In this document: positions 49,953-62,134 of the stretch, piece by piece | Layout: every line of letters starts with the position of its first letter | Numbering within the stretch: position 1 is the first letter of the stretch | Program-made: the position numbers and the translations under genes | NCBI GenBank assembly: GCA_009731375.1 | Contig: BJOX01000184.1 | Span: 15,926-79,925 of the forward strand | From: Paulinella micropora | Taxonomy: Eukaryota; Cercozoa; Imbricatea; Euglyphida | Direction: 5' to 3' | DNA: 64,000 nucleotides | Notes under the pieces: generated by a model | Told to the model about the DNA's origin: nothing | Databases searched by the model: none | What the model saw: the letters and a program-made list of their open reading frames with translations, nothing else

Positions 49953-51298
49953 NNNNNNNNNNNNNNNNNNNNNNNNNNNNNNNNNNNNNNNNNNNNNNNN
50001 NNNNNNNNNNNNNNNNNNNNNNNNNNNNNNNNNNNNNNNNNNNNNNNNNNNNNNNNNNNNNNNNNNNTTTTCCCCTCCCCCCCCCCCCCCCCCCCCCACA
50101 CACACACATTATATTATATGTTTTGGTTTGCAGGCAGAGCCAATCGAAGGCTTATTTGTCTTGTAGCTCACGTTTCGAATGCACAGCAAGGTTGTGAAGG
50201 CCAACCCGCGCTACTACTTCACCATCGAGCGCCCCATCTTCGACTTCCGCGTGCACGTGGCGTGCATCACAATGTTCGAGGGGACCGAGGCTACCAAGGC
50301 CACAGGTCATCAAGGGTTTCGGGTTATGCTCTTCCTGGGGGAAGATTGGGCGCATTTCATGATCAACAAGGGTGGGGGGTCCGAAATGCGCAAGCTTTTC
50401 TACCCTGGGTCCCCCCCCCTCCCCTCCCGCCTCCCCCCTTCTTTGTTCTTTGTTGTAGGTTTGTGTTGAAAGCCTCTCCCTACAGCTACGTGTTGGGCCC
50501 CCCGTCAAGGGCGTGGGCAGGGAGGGCATGATCATCAAGCTGCAGTTGGGCTGGGAAGATAAGGTGATGTGTTACATCACCGGCGACGAGTTCAAGGCGC
50601 ACCAAGGCAAGCAGGGGGGTTTTTCTATCCCCGAGCGCCACGCCACCACCATCGAGGATTGGCTCCAGTGGAGGAACAAGGGCACCATGGTGAAGGAGAG
50701 CGTCACTGCACGCTTCCACGGGTAAGTCCTTTACCTTCATATCTATATACATACTTACGTATATACACATACATACTTACACACACATACATAGGTTTCG
50801 CATGAAGGCTGCAGCTGCCGTCGAGCACATAGACGAAGGTATTAGGTTTTTAGATATTGAAGAAAAAGAGGCCAATGATCCCGATTACCCTCTCTCCCAT
50901 ATCATGGAAGTGCCTGCGGTCCTTCAACAGGACGCACCTGCCGAGGTGGTGATGCGCGACGAAGACGAGCCCTACCCCGCGGAGGACCCAGAAGCGCCTC
51001 CAGCGGAAGTCAACCGTCATCCCTCCCTCCTTGTTTGTTTAAATTTGCTTTTGCCTTTACTAATCTTTTGCTGTGTGTGTTAGGTATGTTGCCACCACCA
51101 GTGCCACGTGGTCGCAAGCCCCGCGGGGCTAAGAAGGCAGAAGCAAAATGCTTTCATGTCTGTGATGGCTGCCAGCAGAAAATAGTTGAAGCTAGCTTGC
51201 AGCAACGTGAGCTGGTTATTCGTAGCTCTGTGCGTGCTAGCCGCAGTCGGAGTGCGAGCGTTGAGAAAGATGCAGTGAGGACGGTGGCACGCCTCTGA
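49521..51298 (+). CDS. Five-exon gene, unknown 430-residue protein
   Basis: Exons 49521-49886, 50167-50408, 50473-50721, 50795-51015 and 51084-51298 add up to an open frame of 431 codons. Each intron is GT-AG: 280 nt (holding the CT repeat and a gap, so its length is nominal), 64, 73 and 68 nt. The junctions keep the frame; the third donor is a perfect GTAAGT. The protein has a globular N-terminal two-thirds rich in aromatics (GFRVMLFLGEDWAHFMINKGG), an acidic stretch (about residues 310-350) and a basic C-terminus with CFHVCDGC and Ser/Arg repeats. No family recognised. The start at 49521 is the first ATG; an upstream exon is possible. Balanced composition and ordinary introns suggest a host gene or a domesticated element. 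Confidence 0.55.
49888..49952. repeat. (CT)n microsatellite running into a gap
   Basis: Pure CT repeat to the N run 49953-50067, inside the first intron of the five-exon gene. Confidence 0.9.
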
Positions 51299-51690
51299 AT
51301 CATTCTCATCTAGATCAAAACGATAAAGAAGAGGGTGAGGTGATGGGTGAGCAAGAGCAGCCTGATGAGCCTGCCGGGGTGGTGAGAGAGAGGTCTGCTA
51401 AGCGCGCTCGTCGCAGTGGTGACAAGAACGGTAAACGAGAGCGAGAGGTTGCAAGTGATCACGAGCTTTCCTTCGACAGCAACAGCAGCCGGCCGCATCA
51501 TCTCGTGATAGGCTGAGTAAGTGTAAGTGTGTGCAAGTGTGTGTGTGACTGACATGATTTTTTATAAAATGTTCATTCGTAATTGCTTCCTTGTGCTTAA
51601 ACCGGCCAGTCGAACAGTGGGGCTGTTCCCTGGCCAACAATTTGCTCTCGTCGTGGGTGGTGGTAGTACATGATCACCACCTACGGCAGG
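51299..51690. other. Region 3' of the five-exon gene
   Basis: An acidic/basic open stretch continues past the stop in the same general direction (51299-51517), perhaps a further alternative exon. Nothing recognised. Confidence 0.3.
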
Positions 51691-51694
51691 AGTT

Positions 51695-51695
51695 A

Positions 51696-51748
<53 letters not shown>
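51695..51748. repeat. Poly(A) tract, 54 bases, at a gap
   Basis: Pure A run ending at the N run 51749-51808; could be a retroelement tail. Confidence 0.7.
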
Positions 51749-51830
51749 NNNNNNNNNNNNNNNNNNNNNNNNNNNNNNNNNNNNNNNNNNNNNNNNNNNN
51801 NNNNNNNNTAATAATAATAATAATAATAAT

Positions 51831-51935
51831 AGTGCTTCTCAGTCAATCGCGAATGCATTTCTGCACATGTGCCTCCATCGTCTCACCCGCGAGGGGAGTA
51901 CGAAGATTTGACGATAGGCTCTACTGACACCCCCT
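51831..51935 (-). mobile_element. tRNA-derived SINE, 3' part only
   Basis: Tail half of the SINE family described at 52109. Both sides are (TAA)n. Confidence 0.75.
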
Positions 51936-51953
51936 AATAATAATAATAATAAC

Positions 51954-51993
<40 letters not shown>

Positions 51994-52108
51994 TATTTTT
52001 TACAATATTTAAACCTGTATTCATTACTAATATCCAGGCCGGAAATATTAATATTTTGAATTTCAACTTGAGTTACCATAAACAAAAAAAAAATTAATCA
52101 AAGTTAAT

Positions 52109-52376
52109 AGTGCTTCTCTGTCAATGGCTGATGCATTTCTGCACATGCGCCTCCATCGTCTCACCCGTGAGGGGAGTACGAAGATTTGACGATAAGCTCT
52201 AATGACACCCCCGCAAGCAAGGGCACAACACTTCCAGACGGACCGGTATGTTCAATGAAAATACTGGTCCAGACGGATCGGTATGTTCAATGAAAATACT
52301 GGTGGCACCGACGGGAATCGAACTGGCGACAGGGCCCAGATGGTAGAACTTGACCACTGGGCTATCACGGTGTCCA
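52109..52376 (-). mobile_element. tRNA-derived SINE, full length with target-site duplication
   Basis: Read on the minus strand, the head is tRNA-like: an A-box-like GTGATAGCCCAGTGGT and a B-box AGTTCGATTCC, ending in GGTGCCA. A body follows (AGTATTTTCATTGAACATACC..., GCGGGGGTGTCATTAGAGC..., CACGGGTGAGACGATGGAGG) and the end is GAAGCACT plus a (TTA)n tail. A 33-bp part of the body is tandemly duplicated in this copy. ATCAAAGTTAAT flanks both ends, the target-site duplication expected for LINE-driven insertion. Confidence 0.8.
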
Positions 52377-52382
52377 TATCAA

Positions 52383-52430
<48 letters not shown>

Positions 52431-52616
52431 TATATTTACAATATTTAAATATGTATTCATTACTAATATCAGGGACGGAAATATTAATATTAATATTTTG
52501 AATTTCAACTTGAATTTGATAGTAAATTTTGAACTTATCAAAATTTATTAAACTTACAAAAAAATCACACTGTTCTCACTATGTGCTGTGATTGAGGACA
52601 ATATTAAAACCTAAAT

Positions 52617-52865
52617 CTAGTGCCTCTGTTTGCATTGCTGAACGTGCGAATTAAAGCGCGCAGGATAAACAAATTTCTTTGCGCAGTAGTCGCACCTGTG
52701 ATTATAGTTTTTGAAGTCGTAACCACGAGATCTGAGCTCATGAACGCGGTATGTAGTTTGCAGAAGCTCAAGCAGCCATGTTTTTCTGCGCGTGTTGCGC
52801 TTGAAGAACAAGTGAGAATGCATGAGATTCAGCAACTCAAGTGATTGGCAAGTAAACCAGTACAA
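52617..52865 (-). CDS. Small C2H2-type finger peptide or exon
   Basis: An 82-residue open frame ending in a well-formed finger (CDYCAKKF...HVQQC), preceded by Leu/Arg-rich helices. It may be a 3' exon of a zinc-finger gene or a decayed fragment. The flanks are AT-rich and repetitive. Confidence 0.35.
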   Translation of the reverse strand: MYWFTCQSLELLNLMHSHLFFKRNTRRKTWLLELLQTTYRVHELRSRGYDFKNYNHRCDYCAKKFVYPARFNSHVQQCKQRH

Positions 52866-53036
52866 GGTACCCCACTTGGTAAAAAAAGATGGAGTAATCC
52901 AGTCTTCTGTGTAGAGAGGGGGCCGACATCGGCACGCAAAAGAATGCTACCATCCTCTCTTTTTACTTGCCTTTTGCGTCTACCCGTCCCATGTACCTCC
53001 CATTTATTCGGGTTGTATTAGCGAGCAGCTATCCTG

Positions 53037-53062
53037 GGGTTAGGGTTAGGGTTAGGGTTAGG
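53037..53062 (+). repeat. Interstitial telomere-type repeat (TTAGGG)4
   Basis: Four consecutive TTAGGG units with partial units on each side, well inside the window. TTAGGG is the telomere repeat of animals, many fungi and several protist groups. Confidence 0.8.
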
Positions 53063-53368
53063 CTCTCGTGCATGTTTTTCAGCACATAATATGAGAAACA
53101 TCAAGGTAAGATTCAGATTTTTTTCTTTTTTTCTTTTTTGCTTTGCTCTAGCGTAAAATATAGAAGCAGTAAGGTAAGGTATAGATTTTTTTTCTGTGTG
53201 TTTGCAAAGTTACACATAGTATTAGCACTATTACAATACTAGTTAAAACATGAAAGGTCTTTGATGTGAGGCACTAGTAACTAGTACAGCACTACTTCTA
53301 TCATCCTAACTAGGAGGCAAACAAGTAATTATTGCTATAGGCAGTAGTAAAGCACAAAAGACTATTAA

Positions 53369-53542
53369 CCCTTACCCTGTGCGTGTCCAATATTGAACGC
53401 AGTGTCCACTATTGGACGCATACAATCATGTTGGGCCCTGCAAATTACCGCTTTTACCCTTACATGTGGACAACATCATGTCCAAATGAGCCCTGCAGCA
53501 TTGGATGCCACGTCCAATATTGGGCGCGACACAGGATAAGGG
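53369..53542. mobile_element. piggyBac-type MITE with TTAA duplication
   Basis: A 174-bp segment flanked on both sides by TTAA (53365-53368 and 53543-53546). The ends are inverted repeats beginning CCCTTA (CCCTTACCCTGTG...GTCCAATATTG and its inverse). TTAA targets and termini starting CCY are the hallmarks of piggyBac elements. No transposase is encoded. Confidence 0.75.
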
Positions 53543-53576
53543 TTAATAGAATTCCACCATTTGTCATGATGACTAT

Positions 53577-53633
53577 AATGACGATGATGATGATTATGAT
53601 TATGATGATGATGATGATGACGATCATAATGGT

Positions 53634-53731
<98 letters not shown>

Positions 53732-53732
53732 T
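53577..53732. repeat. Compound trinucleotide microsatellite
   Basis: (GAT)n, then (TAC)n, then (TTA)n running into a SINE. Confidence 0.9.
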
Positions 53733-53876
53733 GAACATACCGGTCCGTCTGGAAGTGTTGGAACTGCCCTTGCGGGGGTGTCATTAGAGCTTATCGTCAA
53801 TTCTTCGTACTCCCCTCACGGGTGAGACGATGGAGGCGCATGTGCAGAAATGCATCAGCCATTGACAGAGAAGCAC

Positions 53877-53877
<1 letters not shown>
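53733..53877 (+). mobile_element. tRNA-derived SINE lacking the tRNA head
   Basis: Body and tail of the SINE family on the + strand, then (ATT)n into the LINE. Confidence 0.75.
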
Positions 53878-53947
<70 letters not shown>

Positions 53948-53948
<1 letters not shown>

Positions 53949-56489
53949 GACCCCGCTTCACCAACAATTGGTTCGACGGGGAGCTAAAGGAGCTCATTCA
54001 ACAGCGTCGGGAGGCCTACGCAGCATACAGGAAGGATGAATCGAATGCGGAAGCCCGTCTGAATTGGCTACGTCTCCGCAAGCAAATTCGGAAGGCAACT
54101 CGGGCCAAGAAGTCCGCCTCCTTCAAGCCAGTGCAGGGAGAAGCGGTAAAATGTCAACGCGAGCAATCCTCAAAGCGCTTTTGGCTACTCGCGAAGCGGC
54201 TTGGCGGGGCACGCAGAACGAAGGTCTCCGCGCCGGTGCAAAGGGAGGATGGTTCACTGGCGTGTACGCTGCCGGAAAAGGTCGCTCGGTGGGAGGAATT
54301 TCGGAAAAATTTGGTGAAGCCACGGGAAAACTCTGCAAGTGCGGCGGTTGTGGTGGAGTGCTGTGCAGAAGCAGGCTCGCTGGAGTGGGAGGACGCCGAA
54401 GCTAAGCGGCAGTTCCACTGGAACGATCGCTTCCGAGATGAGGTGGCCCGGTCTATGAAGGCACGAAGAAGGTGAAGACACTTGCGAAGAGGTGGACAAA
54501 CCGTTCAGAGAGATGGCCTATTTGAGAGGCTCTGGAAGCTGGGTGTAAGGGGCAAGTTCTGGCGCACGCTACGCAGGTGCTACGAGCAGACTTCGTCTCA
54601 AGTGCTAGTTGATGGAGCACTCACCCCCGAAGTACTGGAGGGTGTAGGCGTCCAACAGGGGTCCCCTCTCTCTCCCACACTCTTCAACGTCTTTATGGAT
54701 GAGCTGTGTGATCGGCTGGCGAGTGCCCTCAAGATCACGGATGTGAAGCGGCTGAACGACATCAAGGCACTTCTATACGCGGACGACGTGGCCCTCATCG
54801 CTCACAGTCGCACCGAGCTCCAGAAGATGGTCAAATGTTGTGGCCAGTTCGCGGAAGATTATAGGCTGGAAGTCAACTTGAAGCCCGGCAAGACGGAAAT
54901 CATGCCCATTTACACGTCGAGCAAGGCGAAACGACCAAGTATCAGGGAGCGAGGTGAGCCCGTGGTGTGGTTTCGCGGCCAGAAGCTTTGTGTCACCAGT
55001 CAGTACAAGTACCTGGGAGTGGTTATCACCGACGACCTGAAGTGGAAGGAGCAGGCCCTGCGGGCTACGCGTGTCACTGAAGTCGCCACCGCAGGTTGGT
55101 ACTCTTTGTGGTGTGCAGGTGAGATACAAGCTAGGTATCGTCTCATGTGCTGGAATCAACTTGTGGGGGCCAAGCTGAAGTACGCCTTCGATGTCTGGCG
55201 TGCCCCCGTATCGCAGCTCACCAAGCTGGAGGCAGCAATGCTGCGCCCCATGAGGATGATTCTCGGCATCAGCCCTAAGACAAGCAAGTGGATTACACTC
55301 TTTCTGGCGCGCTCTTTGAGTGCGGAGCGTTTGCGACGGGCGTCGCAACTGAAGTTCTATGGACGGCTGCGTGTCCTACCGGAGAAGCGATTTCCTGTCA
55401 TCGCATCTCAAGTCAAATCCGACTGGACTGCGGAGGCCGAAGGCGCTATCAGGGACTCAATGGATCTACAACAAGGGCTTCAGGAGCTCCTAAATAGCTC
55501 AGAGAAGGACCTCGAGGGTTGGTGTTCGACTGTGGACAAGTGGGCCCTTCAGCAGGACGTCAAGATGGTGCAGCAACTGATGTGGGACAAGCGAGAGGCA
55601 GGCAGCGATCTTACTGATGGCCTGCGAGTCATCCTAAGACAAGTCTTTGGAACTAAGGAGTTCCCAAGATGGGTAGCCCTTGATGATGCGCATTATAATC
55701 TGCTTCGGAGAAGGTTGCTCAGCTGCAACAACCGCCTTCGGTTGTACCGCAGCAAGTTGGTCAGTGGCATGTCCCCTCGCTGCTTCTGTTGTCATGATGA
55801 TGTCAATGAGTCCCTTGCGCACTTCTTATGGGATTGCCCCATGCATGAGGGGAGACGTAAGCAGCTGTTGCTGAGTATGCAGAGGCTCGGTGGCATGGCT
55901 GTGGGGGGTGCTGAGGGGGATGGAGGGTGAGGAGGGTGGTGAGGTCGTAGGCGGTGAGGTTGCGGTTGAGGATGTGTTGCTTGGGCGGGAGCGGGAGGGC
56001 TCTGTGGGGCGGGGTTGGGATGATATGTCGCCTGAGGATCAATCACGTTTGTTTTGTAAGTTTTTTCAGGGGAAGTCGCGCTTCCGCAGTAACTTTAGGC
56101 TTGCTGCGTTGTTAGGGGTTACAGCGTTGCGTCCCCCTCCAAAGTTGGATGTGTTGTTTGGATCATATGTGTCTGAGTGTTGGTCTGCTAGGGAGGGTAA
56201 AAGGGAGGAGCTTGGGGTGGAGGATGGGGGGGGCGAGGTGATTGGCCTCACTGAGGTTCCATCAGCTTCTGTCCCACCCTCTCCCCCAAGTGACGTTGAT
56301 GTTGCGCGGCGCGGCCGTCCGCGCAGTGTGGACGTCCTGGCTAGAGAGAGGGGTTCGGGAGCGCAGCGTAGTGTCTCCGAGTTCTTCTCTTCAGCTAACA
56401 CCCTCGCATCTAGCTCTTCATGCACTTCACAGCCCCCATCTGCCCCTGCTGTTGCTGTTGCTGCTATGTCTGTTTGGTGTTCTGACAAT
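53948..56489 (+). mobile_element. Non-LTR retrotransposon (LINE), internally deleted
   Basis: The first open part (to 54475) encodes the linker between endonuclease and reverse transcriptase (WFDGELKELIQQRREAY...). The next frame starts at RDGLFERLWKLGVRG and carries RT motif B (QQGSPLSPTLFNVFMDEL), the catalytic YADD (54776-54787), the KPGKTE motif and YKYLGVVI, then the thumb region and a CCHC-type finger (CFCCHDD...HFLWDCP) before the stop at 55930. About 100 residues holding RT fingers and motif A (the first catalytic Asp) are missing between 54475 and 54500, so the copy is dead. Past 55890 another frame continues to a 10-N gap. The endonuclease domain is absent (5' truncated). Its 5' end abuts a SINE tail. 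Confidence 0.8.
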
Positions 56490-56514
56490 NNNNNNNNNNT
56501 TATTATTATTATTA

Positions 56515-56769
56515 TGGACACCGTGATAGCCCAGTGGTCAAGTTCTACCATCTGGGCCCTGTCGCCAGTTCGATTCCCGTCGGTGCCACCAGTATTTTCA
56601 TTGAACATACCGGTCTATTTCTGGACCAGTACATTATTATTATCATTATTATTATTATTATTTGTTGGAACTGCCCTTGCGGGGGTGTCATTAGAGCTTA
56701 TCGTCAATTCTTCGTACTCCCCTCACGGGTGAGACGATGGAGGCGCATGTGCAGAAATGCATCAGCCAT
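56515..56769 (+). mobile_element. tRNA-derived SINE with internal (ATT)n
   Basis: Full tRNA-like head; the body is interrupted by an ATT-rich stretch near 56634-56662, and the 3' end is lost in the gap at 56770. Confidence 0.75.
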
Positions 56770-57574
56770 NNNNNNNNNNNNNNNNNNNNNNNNNNNNNNN
56801 NNNNNNNNNNNNNNNNNNNNNNNNNNNNNNNNNNNNNNNNNNNNNNNNNNNNNNNNNNNNNNNNNNNNNNNNNNNNNNNNNNNNNNNNNNNNNNNNNNNN
56901 NNNNNNNNNNNNNNNNNNNNNNNNNNNNNNNNNNNNNNNNNNNNNNNNNNNNNNNNNNNNNNNNNNNNNNNNNNNNNNNNNNNNNNNNNNNNNNNNNNNN
57001 NNNNNNNNNNNNNNNNNNNNNNNNNNNNNNNNNNNNNNNNNNNNNNNNNNNNNNNNNNNNNNNNNNNNNNNNNNNNNNNNNNNNNNNNNNNNNNNNNNNN
57101 NNNNNNNNNNNNNNNNNNNNNNNNNNNNNNNNNNNNNNNNNNNNNNNNNNNNNNNNNNNNNNNNNNNNNNNNNNNNNNNNNNNNNNNNNNNNNNNNNNNN
57201 NNNNNNNNNNNNNNNNNNNNNNNNNNNNNNNNNNNNNNNNNNNNNNNNNNNNNNNNNNNNNNNNNNNNNNNNNNNNNNNNNNNNNNNNNNNNNNNNNNNN
57301 NNNNNNNNNNNNNNNNNNNNNNNNNNNNNNNNNNNNNNNNNNNNNNNNNNNNNNNNNNNNNNNNNNNNNNNNNNNNNNNNNNNNNNNNNNNNNNNNNNNN
57401 NNNNNNNNNNNNNNNNNNNNNNNNNNNNNNNNNNNNNNNNNNNNNNNNNNNNNNNNNNNNNNNNNNNNNNNNNNNNNNNNNNNNNNNNNNNNNNNNNNNN
57501 NNNNNNNNNNNNNNNNNNNNNNNNNNNNNNNNNNNNNNNNNNNNNNNNNNNNNNNNNNNNNNNNNNNNNNNNNN
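56770..57574. other. Assembly gap (805 N)
   Basis: Largest run of N in the window, between ATT-rich SINE sequences. Confidence 0.95.
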
Positions 57575-58344
57575 AGATTATTATTATGATTATGATTATT
57601 ATTACTATTATTATTATTATTATTATTATTAACTGTGACGCCAACTCATAACCCTTTGGTGGTAGATGCTGGGGAGGAGGGTCGTTGCGCGCGTAAAAGA
57701 TTTTAAACTCCGCATATGCTGGTTGATAGCCCAGGACCCAGCAGACACCAGATTGTTATGGGTGGGGTTTCGAGGCAGCTCTAGCAACCGCGCTTGGTGT
57801 ATGCACTTGCACATTCGGTGACGTCTTGCAAGAGGTTGCTGGGACTGCGGAATAACCTCGGCTTAGTGCAGTCTTGCCCTCAGGAGCTCCATCGGTGGCC
57901 CCGATCATCAGGCGAGAGACTGACACGGGGGGGTGGAGGACCTCGAACAAGGGTATTGGAGGCTTATGTCCGTTGAGGATATGCCATTAGCTGCATCAGT
58001 ACGCCTCAGATATAGTATTATTATTATTATTATTATAACAGAGGCAGCAGCAGCGAACGGGGTGGGCGCAGCCCGCTTGGCCACACGTGTTTCACAGTAG
58101 CAACACATAACACATGGGTTACTGTGGCCTGGTTGTCCACAAAAGTTGAGCATTGAGCAGCAGCACAAAGGGCTATGGCGGCTGTGGTGGCTATGGCCTG
58201 GCGTGTCCACCCCGGTTACCGTTGCTACTGCATATTTTGCTCCAGGAAGCCTGCCGTAAGCTGCGGTATGTCAAGCCACATTGTCAAGAAACGGTTTTAC
58301 TTTTCTGTTCCTCCTTGAGCTCCTCCGAGTGGTTGCTGATCTTG
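57575..58344. other. (ATT)n repeats and unrecognised DNA
   Basis: An (ATT)n tract to 57630, then unique DNA with no supported gene, another (ATT)n at 58014-58036, and unique DNA again. Confidence 0.4.
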
Positions 58345-58836
58345 CTAGAGCTCCATTTTCTGCGGTCCTCCTCCTCCTCCTCCACCGTCTCCACGCTCGG
58401 TTGCGATGGCTTGCTCCCCAAGACGTCTTCGCAGCTCTGGCCCAGCAGACTGGCCCAGCACAGGCTCGTCCGAACTGCCCGGCAGCTCAACCTTAGGCAA
58501 ATTATCCTCAAAGCTGTCATCGCCATGTAAAGGTTTGATCAAGGGGCTGGGCAGCGAATGGATAGTCTCGCGTTGTTGCCGGAGCTTGTCTGAAGGGCGC
58601 TGGGGCAGCAGCTCGTGAGACTGCTCCAGCACTGTGGGGATGAACACGCTGCGAGGAGAGCGAGGAGACTTGACGTGCACTTGCTGGGGCGCCTCCACGA
58701 TCTCCACCACGCACTCTTGCGCACAGGTATCCACAGGCTTCTCGCTCACAACAGTCAAAACCACGCCATTATTTCTTTTCTCCTCGCCAAGATCGCCGCC
58801 TTGCCCATGCTCCGTTGACCCCGAGCGCCTGTGCAA
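58345..58836 (-). CDS. Possible coding exon, disordered protein
   Basis: A 163-codon open frame without ATG at its start. The composition is plausible for a disordered acidic protein (IVEAPQQVHVKSPRSPRSV..., LPKVELPGSSDEPV) and ends in a glycine run. It could be an internal exon; no family recognised. Confidence 0.25.
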   Translation of the reverse strand: MHRRSGSTEHGQGGDLGEEKRNNGVVLTVVSEKPVDTCAQECVVEIVEAPQQVHVKSPRSPRSVFIPTVLEQSHELLPQRPSDKLRQQRETIHSLPSPLIKPLHGDDSFEDNLPKVELPGSSDEPVLGQSAGPELRRRLGEQAIATERGDGGGGGGGPQKMEL

Positions 58837-58889
58837 CCTCGGCGTGTTGACATCTTTTCTGTCTGTAGTGTGGCGAGGAGAGCTAAGGG

Positions 58890-60227
58890 CCTAGGTAGGT
58901 AGGTAGGTAGGTAGGTAGGAAGGTAGGTAGGAAGATAGATAGATAGATAGGTTTGGATATACCTTGGGACTGCTGCGACGCTCAGACCGCCGCATCGACC
59001 TGGCATGCATGCATCTATGTATGTATGTATGTATGTATGTTATCTTATGTTATGTTTTGTTATGTTTTGTTATGTTTTGTTATATTTTGTTATGTCTTGT
59101 TATGTTGTGTTATGTTATGTTATGTTATGTTGTGTTGTGATATCTTAATTATGCTATGTTATGTTAAGTTCCATCATGTTATGTTATGTTATGTTATGTT
59201 ATGCTTTGTCATCTTATGTTATGTTATGTTATGTATGCATGTATGTATGTATGTATGCATGTTATGTATGTATGTATGTATGTATGTGTGTGTGTGTGTG
59301 TATATGTATGTCTGTCTGTCTGTCTGTATGCATGTATGTATGTATGTTTACCTTGAGCATGGGCTATCTTTGATTCTCCGGAGATCGATCGACCTATGCA
59401 TGTATGTATGTATGTATGCATGCATGTATGTATGTATGATGTATGTATGTATGTATGTATGTATGTATATAAATTATGTATGTAATGTATGTATGTAATT
59501 TATACCTTGGGCTGTCTGTTCTGTCCAGGTGCAGAGCTACGTGCTCCGGCGAGGGCAACGACGCCTAAATCATATCATATATTCTATCATGTAATCTAAT
59601 CTATAATATAATATAATATAATATAATATAATATAATATAATATAATATAATATAATATAATATAATGTCATGTCATGTCATGTCATGTCACATAATATA
59701 ATATAATATAATATAATATAATATAATATAATATAATATAATATAATATAATATAATATAATATAATATAATATAATATAATATGATATAATATGATATG
59801 ATATGATATAATATAATATAATATAATATAATATAAGATAAGATAACATAATATAATACAATATAATACAATATAACATAATAATATAAGATAAGATAAC
59901 ATAATGTATTATAGTGTAATCATATATTTGCAGAGCAACGTGCTCGGGCGACGGCAGTGTGTCGCCTACATCAGATCCATACATCCATACAAGCAGATAT
60001 ACAAAGTGTTCCACATCTATCCATATATACATCGTGTCTGAAACTACATTTTACCTATACTATGCCTAGGTCTAGGTCTCTATCTGTCTTCATACATGCA
60101 TACGTACATACATACATACATACATACATAAATACATACATACATACATACATACACACACATCGTACCAAGGTTTTCGCACTGCTGCAAGGGGTGATGT
60201 GGAAGGCCACTTGCTCCGATATACACC

Positions 60228-60326
<99 letters not shown>

Positions 60327-60420
60327 GAATATATGTACTTGTGGGTTCATGCATGTATATGTATATGTTTATGTCTGCTGCGAGGTGCGGTGTGGAAAGC
60401 GACTTGCTCGGACATACACG

Positions 60421-60476
<56 letters not shown>

Positions 60477-60599
60477 AAGATAGATAGATAGATAGATAGA
60501 GGTAGATAGGGGTAAGTAGGTAGATAGATAGATAGATAGGTAGATAGATAGATAGACAGACAGGCAGACAGACAGACAGATAGACAGATAGACAGATAA

Positions 60600-60662
<63 letters not shown>

Positions 60663-61249
60663 TGTAGCTGTAGATATTCATGCATATATATGTACATGCA
60701 TACATCTATTATGTGTATGTACATTCATTACCGCGAGGACGGTTTGGGGCTGCCGCAAGGCGTCACGTGCGCCGACAAGTTGTTCGGGCTATGTGCGGGT
60801 TGCAGCATGTGTTGCACGTGGCTGGACAGGTTTTGGTTTAGGTTCTGGTTGAGGTTGAGCGCCACGTGTTCCACGCGCTCCACGCGCTCGGACAAGGTCG
60901 CGCGAGGCGTGATGTGCAATGACACGTGCTACACACAGACATACATTACAATTATTACATACGTACATACATAGATACAAACATAGATACAAAGATACAT
61001 ACATAAATAGCAACAGTTTGGGGCTCGCGCGAGTGATGTGCAGAAACACGGGCTACATACATACTACACAAATACATACATACATACATACATGCATACA
61101 TACATACATACATTCATGTGTCGGCAGCTTGGGGCTGGCGCGGGATGTGATAGATACGGCCGACACACAACAAGCAGCTAGCTACCTACCTATCTATCGA
61201 TCTATCTATCGATCTATCTATCTACCTACCTACCTACCTACCTACCTAC

Positions 61250-61322
<73 letters not shown>

Positions 61323-61779
61323 CCTGGAGACGGTCTCTGCCACTGGCAACTCAGCCTGGGGTTCAGATCTAACTATCTCCTACAATGACGATTTTGTGTC
61401 CGCCGTTAATCGCGCGCAGCGCAATGGCTAAACAGGCAACCAACTCCTGACCATGGCTGATGAAGTCGGGGCGTGATGCAAAGGGTTGATGAAGTCGGGG
61501 TTGTAGAAGGTAACTCACAACGAGCGTGAACTCCTGAAACCTCGACTTGCGTGTGCATCATCTCCTTAGGGCACACGCTCCTGGGGAGTGTTCTAGTGTT
61601 GTCCCGTATAGTTCAAAAGGGCTCGGCTACCTTTCGGCTTGAACTGGGCACAGACACCAACCACAGCGAGACAGTGGTTGGTGTGCAGCTTGGCCGGTGC
61701 TGAAAGTTCTTGTCCGGGGGTAGTATAGGAGGCCATGGCTTTTCAAGCTAAGCCACGCCCATAGATTAAACATTAAACA

Positions 61780-61866
<87 letters not shown>

Positions 61867-61871
61867 ATCTT

Positions 61872-61927
<56 letters not shown>

Positions 61928-61962
61928 CCTACCTACCTACCTACCTTCCTATCTATCTATCC

Positions 61963-62028
<66 letters not shown>

Positions 62029-62082
62029 AGGGCAGCCCCAAGCTATCGCAGCGTGTAGACGAGGTATCTATCTATCTATCTA

Positions 62083-62134
<52 letters not shown>

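Noticed and set aside
56515-56590. tRNA gene
   Set aside because: A and B boxes are present but it is the head of a SINE repeated many times, without a convincing anticodon arm.
59600-60710. Open frames encoding [16 protein letters not shown] or ILYYIILYY repeats
   Set aside because: Translations of tetra- and pentanucleotide microsatellites.
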